Assembly (NCBI GenBank): GCA_031284475.1
Contig: JAISZV010000097.1
Span: forward strand, 1-6,323
DNA from: Proteiniphilum sp.
GTDB lineage: Bacteria > Bacteroidota > Bacteroidia > Bacteroidales > Dysgonomonadaceae
Reading direction: 5' to 3'
Length of the DNA stretch: 6,323 bases
Shown here one piece after another: positions 1 through 6,229 of the stretch. Under the pieces are notes generated by a model. The model searched no databases. It saw only the letters and a list, made by a program, of their open reading frames with translations, and was not told the DNA's origin. Within the stretch, counting starts at the first letter, position 1; each line of letters starts with the position of its first letter. The translations under genes were made by a program, and so were the position numbers.

Positions 1-18
1 TACTAAGGTTGTTTTGTT

Positions 19-61
19 TTTCTTGAATAAGGTAGAAATGAGGTTTGCTTATTCAAAGAAA
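19..61. repeat. Inverted repeat / potential hairpin
   Basis: The arms TTGAATAAG (23-31) and CTTATTCAA (48-56) are perfect 9-bp reverse complements. With one bulged A at 57 the stem extends by four more pairs (19-22 with 58-61), giving 13 pairs around a 16-nt loop. The 3' flank is not a T-run on either strand, so it does not look like a standard intrinsic terminator. It could be an mRNA hairpin or a dyad operator for an unseen neighbour. Confidence 0.5.
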
Positions 62-177
62 TTGCGAGAAAATTTTCGTGCGTTTGCCCTGTAATTTTAT
101 GTACCATGAAGATATTGGATTTGATGCAAAGCGGTTTGTTGTCGAATAAATATAAATTTCAAAAATACGCAAGCTAA

Positions 178-204
178 TCATTTGACTATAAATGTATCAA
201 ATGA
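178..204 (-). terminator. Possible weak terminator hairpin after the araC-type gene
   Basis: TCATTTGA (178-185) and TCAAATGA (197-204) form an 8-bp perfect stem with an 11-nt loop. It starts about 25 nt past the stop codon of the minus-strand regulator. The stem is AT-rich, and the T-rich tract (read on the minus strand as TATTTTTG) begins only about 10 nt later, so a standard rho-independent terminator is not well supported. It is listed because position and orientation fit. Confidence 0.25.
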
Positions 205-228
205 AAATTTACCGGACTATTAATATTT

Positions 229-1113
229 TTACGGATTGTATTTTCTCCTGTACTCTTTAGGCGTTAAACGAGTCTCTTTTTTGAATGCTTTGGAAAAATG
301 AAAGGGATCGTAATATCCAAGCCGAAAAGCTATTTCTTTGATCTTTAAGTCGGAAAACTGTAGGTAAGAACATGCTCTCTGTATTTTCAGTTGATTATAA
401 TATCCCATAGGAGAATAAGATGTTTTCTTCTGGAATAAATTGCCGAAATGGGAAGGCGAGTAACTTATGTGCCGGGCAATATCTTCGAGATCGATGTTTT
501 GTTCGAGGTTGTTTTTCATAAAAAGAATACTTTTCTGGATGACGTCCATCTCTTTTGCATTCTTTATCTCCCTGAATTGCATTATGTATTTAATGGATGC
601 AAGAAAGTAATAGAGGCAGTAACTGGTATATTCCAGGTTCTCCGGGTTATATCCCATATCCAGGTTTTGATATATTTCCTCGAAAAGGGCAAACCGGTCT
701 TCAATACGGCCGCTATGCGACTCTCCGATCTCGGTTTTTTTCCCAATAAGAGAAGAAAACAAGTCCGCATCTTCTCCATTGAAATGGACCCAATAAATGC
801 TCCAAGGGTCATACGTATCTGCTCCGTATGCATGGGCTTCATGCGCGGGTAAGATAAATACCTGATCTCTGTCCATATATATTTTTTCACCTTTATATAT
901 GATCCAGCCTTTACCACTTTCACAATAAATGAGTATATTTTGACCGGCGCCGTTCTTTCTTTCCCTGAAGTGGTATTTTGCTTCGGGATAGTACCCGATA
1001 TGCGTTACATGCAAATGCCGGGTGACATTATTGGTCTTCAAGTAGTCACGAACATTATAAGGAAGTATGATCGCTTTCTCATTTTTGAATCCTTCTGCTA
1101 TTTTCTCCGTCAT
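229..1113 (-). CDS. AraC-family transcriptional regulator with cupin-like sensor domain
   Basis: This is a complete 294-residue regulator, close to the usual AraC-family length of about 290. Residues about 33-120 look like the AraC-type cupin ligand-binding domain: short beta strands, a proline-histidine turn (LPAHEAHAY, 88-96) and the family-like WSIYWVHFNG (104-113). Residues about 192-292 form the double helix-turn-helix. The first HTH is at about 207-228 (IDLEDIARHISYSPSHFGNL). The second is at about 257-280, with the hallmark IAFRLGYYDPFHFSKAFKKE, and is followed by TPKEYRR. There is no receiver or membrane domain, so it is a one-component cytoplasmic regulator rather than a Bacteroides hybrid two-component sensor. 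It is divergent from the sugar transporter, so it probably controls that gene and perhaps itself in response to a sugar-like ligand (inference). The ATG at 1113 directly precedes TEKIAEG, and a good promoter lies about 70 bp upstream. The ligand cannot be told from sequence. Confidence 0.93.
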   Translation of the reverse strand: MTEKIAEGFKNEKAIILPYNVRDYLKTNNVTRHLHVTHIGYYPEAKYHFRERKNGAGQNILIYCESGKGWIIYKGEKIYMDRDQVFILPAHEAHAYGADTYDPWSIYWVHFNGEDADLFSSLIGKKTEIGESHSGRIEDRFALFEEIYQNLDMGYNPENLEYTSYCLYYFLASIKYIMQFREIKNAKEMDVIQKSILFMKNNLEQNIDLEDIARHISYSPSHFGNLFQKKTSYSPMGYYNQLKIQRACSYLQFSDLKIKEIAFRLGYYDPFHFSKAFKKETRLTPKEYRRKYNP

Positions 1114-1146
1114 GATATTTTACATTTATATATTGCTATTTTACAT
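1113..1146 (+). promoter_or_regulatory. Candidate AraC-type operator, direct-repeat pair 1
   Basis: TGATATTTTACAT (1113-1125) and TGCTATTTTACAT (1134-1146) match at 12 of 13 positions, share an exact 10-mer (TATTTTACAT), and are exactly 21 bp apart. Two direct half-sites on the same DNA face two helical turns apart is the arrangement known for AraC-family binding sites. The pair lies between the regulator's start codon and its predicted transcription start, where binding could block the regulator's own transcription (inference). Confidence 0.5.
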
Positions 1147-1185
1147 GATTCCCTGTATTTGCTTGATATATTGTTAAATCATCAT

Positions 1186-1217
1186 CAAAAATAGTGATTT
1201 ATTACATATAATGCAAA
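1186..1217 (-). promoter_or_regulatory. Predicted Bacteroidota promoter of the araC-type gene
   Basis: Read on the minus strand, TTTG (1217-1214) is followed after 20 bp by TATTTTTG (1193-1186). These match the Bacteroides -33 (TTTG) and -7 (TAnnTTTG) consensus without mismatch. The start of transcription would fall near 1180, leaving a leader of about 65-70 nt that contains operator pair 1. Confidence 0.6.
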
Positions 1218-1228
1218 AAATAATACAT
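1195..1228 (+). promoter_or_regulatory. Candidate AraC-type operator, direct-repeat pair 2
   Basis: TGATTTATTACAT (1195-1207) matches the first copy of pair 1 at 11 of 13 positions. A weaker copy ending AATACAT (1222-1228) follows with the same 21-bp spacing. All four copies in the divergent region have the same orientation. This pair overlaps the spacer and -33 element of the regulator's promoter and ends at the upstream edge of the transporter promoter. That placement suits activation of the transporter together with repression of the regulator (inference). Confidence 0.45.
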
Positions 1229-1257
1229 TTTAATCATTTTTTATCCGGTTAATTTTG
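1228..1257 (+). promoter_or_regulatory. Predicted Bacteroidota promoter of the sugar transporter gene
   Basis: TAATTTTG (1250-1257) is a full match to the Bacteroides -7 consensus TAnnTTTG. The upstream element is imperfect: TTTT at 1228-1231, with an 18-bp spacer, in place of TTTG. A weak -33 element suits an activator-dependent promoter. The predicted start, near 1263, gives a leader of only about 14 nt. Confidence 0.5.
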
Positions 1258-1276
1258 CAAAAATAAAAAACAGGCC

Positions 1277-2668
1277 ATGTACAGTGAAAGAAACAATGTG
1301 AATAGTCGATACTTGATTCTTATTTCATTGATTGCCGGAATGGGTGGATATCTCTTTGGCTATGACTGGGTAGTTATAGGCGGCGCTAAGGCGTTTTACG
1401 AAATTTACTTTTCAATAGCGGATATTCCCCGGCTTCAGGGATGGGTGATGAGCAGTGCGCTCCTGGGATGCCTGATAGGGGTAGTCGTTTCCGGCGGATT
1501 ATCCGACAAATACGGTAGAAAATTTATGATGATATTGGCTTCCGTCATATTCGCCTTATCGGCGTTCGGAACAGGCGCGGCTCAAACAATCAACCAGTTT
1601 ATCCTGTTCCGGATAATTAGCGGTGTAGGTATTGGCATTGCGTCGAATATTTCTCCGATGTATCTTTCCGAAATATCGCCTCCTTCGGTAAGAGGGCGGT
1701 TTGTAGCTATATATCAATTAGCCATTGTATTAGGGATATTATCCGCTCAAATTGCAAATTGGCTGATCGCAAGGCCGGTGATACCCGGAGAGGATATTCT
1801 CAACTCCTGGAACGGGCAGATCGGCTGGAGATGGATGTTTTGGGCTCCCGTTTTCCCGGCTGTTCTATATCTCGTCTTTAGCTTTATTGTGCCTGAAAGT
1901 CCCCGGTGGCTGATTGCGAAAACAAAATATAACAAAGCGACGGATATTTTTTCTAAGATAGTCAACAGGAAATATGCGGTGCAACTGGTGGAAGAAGTGC
2001 AAAGAGCAACGCAGGAAACCGTCGAAAAAGTAAAGCTGTCCGCTCTTTTCAGGGGAAAAGCATTCAGGATTGCGATGATCGGTATCGTAATAGCCATCTT
2101 ACAGCAATGGTGCGGTATTAATGTGGTGTTCAACTATGCACAGGAAATTTTTACGGCTGCGGGCTACAGCGTATCCGACATGCTGTTTAATATTGTTGTG
2201 ACGGGTGTTGTGAATGTAATCTTCACGTTTGTGGGGATGTATACCGTAGACAAACTGGGAAGGCGTCCGTTGATGTTACTGGGTACGATTGGCTTGTCGG
2301 TAATTTATATTGTGCTGGGGGCCGGTTACTATTTCCGGTTGGAAGGGATGATCATGTTGATACTCGTTGTATTGGGTATTGCATGTTATGCCATGACGCT
2401 TGCCCCGGTTACATGGATCGTCATTTCTGAGATTTTTCCTACAAGAACAAGGGCCAAAGGGATGGCTGTCTCTACCTTTGCCCTTTGGGCCGCCAGTTTT
2501 GTGCTTACTTATACGTTTCCTCTTTTGAACAGTTCATTGGGCGCTTACGGCACATTTTGGCTGTACGGACTCATCTGTATATCAGGTTTCGTATTCCTAA
2601 AAATAAATCTCCCGGAAACGAAAGGAAAAACTTTAGAGGAGATCGAACTATTTCATCAAGCCAAATGA
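1277..2668 (+). CDS. Sugar-porter MFS transporter (XylE-like, proton symporter)
   Basis: This complete 463-residue inner-membrane protein with about 12 hydrophobic segments belongs to the MFS sugar-porter family. Its signatures in order are GYLFGYDWVVIGGA (24-37, TM1), GGLSDKYGRK (73-82, MFS motif A), RIISGVGIG (112-120), YLSEISPPSVRGR (129-141), PESPRWL (206-212), QQWCGIN (276-282), DKLGRRPL (325-332), WIVISEIFPTRTRAKG (380-395) and PETKGKTLEEIE (446-457). Compared with E. coli XylE from memory, the proton-coupling Asp (D30) and Arg (R112) and the sugar-contacting Q147, Q276, Q277, N282, W380 and W404 are kept. The residue before W404 is Leu where XylE has Gln415. A hexose or pentose or a derivative is likely, but the substrate cannot be fixed. 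The ATG has an A-rich leader typical of the phylum rather than a clear Shine-Dalgarno sequence. The gene is divergent from the regulator and probably leads the operon containing the DUF5107-TPR gene. Confidence 0.93.
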   Translation: MYSERNNVNSRYLILISLIAGMGGYLFGYDWVVIGGAKAFYEIYFSIADIPRLQGWVMSSALLGCLIGVVVSGGLSDKYGRKFMMILASVIFALSAFGTGAAQTINQFILFRIISGVGIGIASNISPMYLSEISPPSVRGRFVAIYQLAIVLGILSAQIANWLIARPVIPGEDILNSWNGQIGWRWMFWAPVFPAVLYLVFSFIVPESPRWLIAKTKYNKATDIFSKIVNRKYAVQLVEEVQRATQETVEKVKLSALFRGKAFRIAMIGIVIAILQQWCGINVVFNYAQEIFTAAGYSVSDMLFNIVVTGVVNVIFTFVGMYTVDKLGRRPLMLLGTIGLSVIYIVLGAGYYFRLEGMIMLILVVLGIACYAMTLAPVTWIVISEIFPTRTRAKGMAVSTFALWAASFVLTYTFPLLNSSLGAYGTFWLYGLICISGFVFLKINLPETKGKTLEEIELFHQAK

Positions 2669-2854
2669 GTGAATACCAAACTTGTTTGGGCTATGCCGTG
2701 GCGAGAAATAATTTAATATTTATATTCAGCGAATAGCATGAATGATTCTTATGAACCAATTGACAAAACAGGCTTAATATAGCGATGAGTAATATAAATC
2801 AAAGTTATTTTTAACCTTGTATTTAAAGCAGTAGTAATTTTTGAAACGGAAGAA
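2669..2854 (+). other. Intergenic region between the transporter and DUF5107-TPR genes
   Basis: This 186-bp AT-rich gap holds no gene and no clear terminator. The best promoter-like match is TAACCTTG (2812-2819), one mismatch from the Bacteroides -7 consensus but without a TTTG at the right distance. TTGACA at 2760-2765 has no matching -10 element. Small dyads occur at 2676-2689 and at 2723-2735 (TATTC-AGC-GAATA). None of the TTACAT-type operator copies of the divergent region recurs here. Read-through from the transporter gene is therefore the simplest view, but a separate weak promoter cannot be excluded. Confidence 0.45.
2676..2689. repeat. Short palindrome just after the transporter stop codon
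   Basis: CCAAAC-TT-GTTTGG is a perfect 6-bp inverted repeat starting 7 nt after the transporter stop. As RNA it could fold as a 5-bp stem with a 4-nt loop. No T-tract follows, so a terminator is not supported. It could be a 3'-end stabiliser, a protein-binding dyad, or chance. Confidence 0.35.
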
Positions 2855-5800
2855 GTGGAGAATTATTTGATTCAATCGACAATAGACAACCCTCATGTTG
2901 TAAAAGCATGGATGGAAAATATATCTCTTCCTACTTATGAAGTGGGGGAAGAGGAAAAAAATCCGGTTTTTTTAGAGAAAAGAGTTTACCAGGGCAGTTC
3001 GGGGGTGGTATATCCCTATCCGGTGATTGAAAAAATAAGGGATGAAAAAAAGGATAAAGCCTACAAAGCGCTCTTTATTGAGAACAGATACATAAAGGTA
3101 ATGATCCTGCCTGAGCTGGGCGGGCGTATCCAGATGGCTTACGATAAGATAAGGAATGCCCATATTTTTTATTACAACCGGGTGATCAAACCGGCCCTGG
3201 TGGGATTGACCGGCCCGTGGATATCCGGAGGTATAGAATTTAACTGGCCGCAACATCATCGTCCCAGCACCTTTTATCCTACCGAATGGATGATTGAAGA
3301 ACATACGGACGGAAGTAAAACGGTATGGTGCAACGAAGTGGAACGTATGTTCCGGTTAAAAGGAATGCACGGTATTACGCTTTATCCGGACAAGGCATAT
3401 ATCGAGATTAGAGCAAAGGTGTATAACAGAACGCCGTTTCCCCAGACCTTCCTTTGGTGGGCCAATCCTGCGGTGGCTGTCGATGATGACTATAAATCGG
3501 TTTTCCCGCCGGATGTAAATGCTGTTTTTGATCATGGAAAGAGGGATGTATCCTCATTCCCTATCGCTACCGGAGTATATTATAAGCAAGATTATTCTGC
3601 CGGCGTCGATATATCGAGATATGCCAATATTCCAGTTCCGACGTCTTATATGGCGATACAATCGGAATACGATTTCGTGGGCGGGTATAATGAAAAATCG
3701 AATATGGGATTGTTGCATGTCGCTAATCATCATCTCTCCCCCGGAAAAAAACAGTGGACTTGGGGGAATGGAGATTTTGGGAAAGCATGGGAACGGAACC
3801 TGACGGATGAAGACGGACCGTATATTGAGTTGATGACGGGCGTGTATGCAGATAATCAGCCTGACTTCAGTTGGTTACAACCATATGAGGAGAAATCCTG
3901 GGCACAGTATTTCATGCCTTACGCAGAAGTCGGTAACGTAAAAAATGCCACAAAAGATGTGATAGCCGGTTTTGAAGCGGACGGGGAAAAGGTCGCTGTA
4001 ATTGTGTATGGTACGTCGAAGAAAGAGGTTGCGATCTCATTGAAAGATGTAACCGGTAACGTATTATTGAGTGAAAAAACGGAACTCTCCCCTGAAGCTC
4101 CCTTTAGAAAAACAGTCAAACTGGGCAATGAAAATAGTGAGAACATTGTGCTGACTATTTCTACGGTTGATGGGGATGAACTGCTGAGATACAACGCCGG
4201 AAAAGAAACGGACAGTGTTGTTCCTCCGGCTGCCGAAGCCGCTGCCGAACCGAAAGATATACCTCTTATCGAGCAATTGTACCTTACCGGCCTCCATCTG
4301 GAACAATACCGGCATGCCACATTCAATCCTGTCGATTATTATGAGGAAGCGCTTTTGCACGATCCGGGAGATATACGCTGTAACAATGCTCTTGGGCTTC
4401 TTTTAATGAGAAGAGGGCAATTTAAAAAGGCAGAGTACCATTTCGAGAAAGCGATAGAGACCCTGACCAAAAGAAATCCGAATCCATATAACGGGGAACC
4501 TCATTATAATTTAGGATGTTGCCTGAAATTACAATCAAAACCGGATAAAGCTTACAGCGCCTTTTTTAAATCGACATGGAATGCGGCATGGAAAGATCCC
4601 GCCTATTTCTCAATCGCCCAGATAGATTGTGCGCGCGGGAATTGGGATGTAGCGCTGGAAAATATTGAACAGAGCCTGCTCTGTAATTGGCACAATCATA
4701 AAGCGCGCCAGTTGAAGGCTTCCCTATTGCGTAAAAAGGGAAAAACGGATGCTGCCTTACAATGGATAGCGGCGTCGTTGGAGATCGACCGGTTTAATGT
4801 GGGATGCCTTTTTGAGAAATATCTTCTTTCAAAACTACCGGGAGAATCGCCCACAAATGAAAATCTGATTAAAAAAGAGTACCATTCTCAAAATGGTTCA
4901 GTTCCTCTGAAAGAAGAGTTAAAAAGGAAAATTATAGAACTCTTACAGGGTAATCCGCATAGCTATATCGAATATGCGCTCGATTTTGCTGCAGCCGGAT
5001 TATACGACGAAGCGATTGAATTGCTGGAGTGGGCTTTAGAAACGGATGCCGGTTCCTATCCTATGATCCGGTACGCATTGGGATTTTTCCTGTCGCAGGT
5101 TAACAAAGGAAATGAAGCAAAGGAAGTCTATAATAAAGCATTCGAGTCGTCGCCCGACAGATGTTTCCCCAATCGTTTGGAAGAGGTTATCATCCTTCAA
5201 CATGCGCTTACTGTGAACCCACAGGATTTTAAAGCGCTGTACTATCTGGGGAATTTCTGGTATGCAAAACGGCAATATAAGGAAGCGACCGGATGTTGGG
5301 AAAAAGCAATTGAGATCAATGACCGGTTCCCTACCGTATTGCGGAATCTGGCGCTGGCATATTATAATAAAGCGGATAAGAAAGAAAAAGCGTTGCAGCT
5401 ACTTGAAAAAGCATTTTCTTTAGATAACAAAGATTCCCGCATACTGATGGAACTGGATCAATTATATAAGAAATTGAATTATACGCCTACAGAACGCCTT
5501 AAAGTGCTGGAAGAGAATATGGATCTGGTGGAGCAACGTGACGACTTGTTTATAGAACGCATCGCATTATACAATCAGTTGGGTAAATATGAAACGGCAA
5601 AGACGCTGTGTGCTGCCCGGAATTTCCATCCCTGGGAAGGAGGGGAAGGAAAGATAACCTACCAGTATACTTATTGCCGGATCCAGTTGGCCAGGCAAGC
5701 TATTGAGGAAAAAAACTATAGCCGGGCGCTGGGATTATTGAATGAAACGGATGTTTATCCCCATAATCTGGGAGAAGGCAAGTTAAGTACGGTGAATGAG

Positions 5801-6190
5801 AACGATGTGGAATATTACAAGGGAGTGTGTTATAGAGGCCTAAAAGATGAAATAAAGGCAGTTGAATGGTTTACAAAGGCAACCAAAGGCTCCGATGAAC
5901 CCAAGCAGGCATTCTATTACAATGATGAGAATCCCGATAAGATCTACTTTCAGGGATTGGCCTGGCGGGCGCTGGGTAATGAAGAAAAAGCACAAGAACG
6001 TTTTAAAAAATTAATTGAACATGGAGAAAAGCACATGAATGACAATTGCAAAATCGAATATTTTGCGGTATCGCTTCCCGATCTGGCGATCTGGGAGGAG
6101 GATCTGAATAAGAGAAACCGTATACATTGCCATAATGTAATGGCATTGGGGTATATCGGGCTGAGGGATATAGAGAAAGCAGAGGGATAA
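2855..6190 (+). CDS. DUF5107 domain-TPR repeat protein, probable cytosolic carbohydrate-active protein
   Basis: This 1111-residue protein has a DUF5107 domain at about residues 39-355. It opens with NPVFLEKRVYQGSSG (36-50) and holds LPELGGRIQMAY (85-96), TGPWISGGIEFNWPQHHRP (119-137), LWWANPAV (200-207) and SWAQYFMPY (348-356). As I recall, the family belongs to the galactose-mutarotase fold superfamily, so a role on a sugar or glycoside is likely, but I know no assigned reaction. E87, E128, H134 and H135 are candidate active-site residues (inference). A beta-rich segment (360-450) and a Pro/Ala/Glu linker (455-468) lead to about 13-14 TPRs from residue 506 to the end, clear at 506-537, 703-734, 792-860 and 1029-1060. 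No signal peptide or membrane segment is present, so it is cytoplasmic. The start is unsure: GTG 2855 keeps the VKAW motif, TTG 2867 has GGAG 6 nt upstream, and the first ATG is at 2912. The last TPR stops after its first helix; see findings. Confidence 0.88.
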   Translation: MENYLIQSTIDNPHVVKAWMENISLPTYEVGEEEKNPVFLEKRVYQGSSGVVYPYPVIEKIRDEKKDKAYKALFIENRYIKVMILPELGGRIQMAYDKIRNAHIFYYNRVIKPALVGLTGPWISGGIEFNWPQHHRPSTFYPTEWMIEEHTDGSKTVWCNEVERMFRLKGMHGITLYPDKAYIEIRAKVYNRTPFPQTFLWWANPAVAVDDDYKSVFPPDVNAVFDHGKRDVSSFPIATGVYYKQDYSAGVDISRYANIPVPTSYMAIQSEYDFVGGYNEKSNMGLLHVANHHLSPGKKQWTWGNGDFGKAWERNLTDEDGPYIELMTGVYADNQPDFSWLQPYEEKSWAQYFMPYAEVGNVKNATKDVIAGFEADGEKVAVIVYGTSKKEVAISLKDVTGNVLLSEKTELSPEAPFRKTVKLGNENSENIVLTISTVDGDELLRYNAGKETDSVVPPAAEAAAEPKDIPLIEQLYLTGLHLEQYRHATFNPVDYYEEALLHDPGDIRCNNALGLLLMRRGQFKKAEYHFEKAIETLTKRNPNPYNGEPHYNLGCCLKLQSKPDKAYSAFFKSTWNAAWKDPAYFSIAQIDCARGNWDVALENIEQSLLCNWHNHKARQLKASLLRKKGKTDAALQWIAASLEIDRFNVGCLFEKYLLSKLPGESPTNENLIKKEYHSQNGSVPLKEELKRKIIELLQGNPHSYIEYALDFAAAGLYDEAIELLEWALETDAGSYPMIRYALGFFLSQVNKGNEAKEVYNKAFESSPDRCFPNRLEEVIILQHALTVNPQDFKALYYLGNFWYAKRQYKEATGCWEKAIEINDRFPTVLRNLALAYYNKADKKEKALQLLEKAFSLDNKDSRILMELDQLYKKLNYTPTERLKVLEENMDLVEQRDDLFIERIALYNQLGKYETAKTLCAARNFHPWEGGEGKITYQYTYCRIQLARQAIEEKNYSRALGLLNETDVYPHNLGEGKLSTVNENDVEYYKGVCYRGLKDEIKAVEWFTKATKGSDEPKQAFYYNDENPDKIYFQGLAWRALGNEEKAQERFKKLIEHGEKHMNDNCKIEYFAVSLPDLAIWEEDLNKRNRIHCHNVMALGYIGLRDIEKAEG

Positions 6191-6229
6191 ATAAATGTCA
6201 TATTGAATTATAAACCAGCTTAAAAAGAA

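Larger units (their letters stand above)
1..228. other. Non-coding flank downstream of the araC-type gene
   Basis: No convincing gene is seen in this AT-rich stretch. Plus-strand frame 2 is open from the window edge to a TAA at 92-94 (30 codons), and could be the tail of an upstream gene, but its composition is not persuasive. A 16-codon ATG frame (99-149) and a 34-codon minus-strand frame (107 down to 3) are also no longer than chance would give. The region holds two inverted repeats, listed separately, and the 10-bp palindrome GAAAATTTTC at 68-77. It is best read as the 3' intergenic region of the minus-strand regulator. Confidence 0.55.

Noticed and set aside
2..94. Plus-strand frame open from the window edge, possibly the tail of an upstream gene
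   Set aside because: Thirty codons without a stop is weak evidence, the residues show no recognisable domain end, and the frame cannot be tested without upstream sequence.
105..149. Short peptide frame starting at ATG 99 (MYHEDIGFDAKRFVVE)
   Set aside because: The peptide is only 16 residues and has no ribosome binding site or promoter match. It could be a gene relic, but nothing supports it.
448..852. 134-codon plus-strand open frame
   Set aside because: It lies fully antisense to the well-supported AraC-type gene, and its translation shows no domain pattern.
1005..1010. Another TTACAT inside the araC-type coding region
   Set aside because: It lacks the TGATATT-like upstream half and has no partner at 21 bp, so it is probably chance within coding sequence.
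2760..2780. TTGACA followed by TAATAT, resembling a sigma70-type promoter
   Set aside because: The spacing is 9 bp rather than about 17, and this phylum uses different promoter elements.
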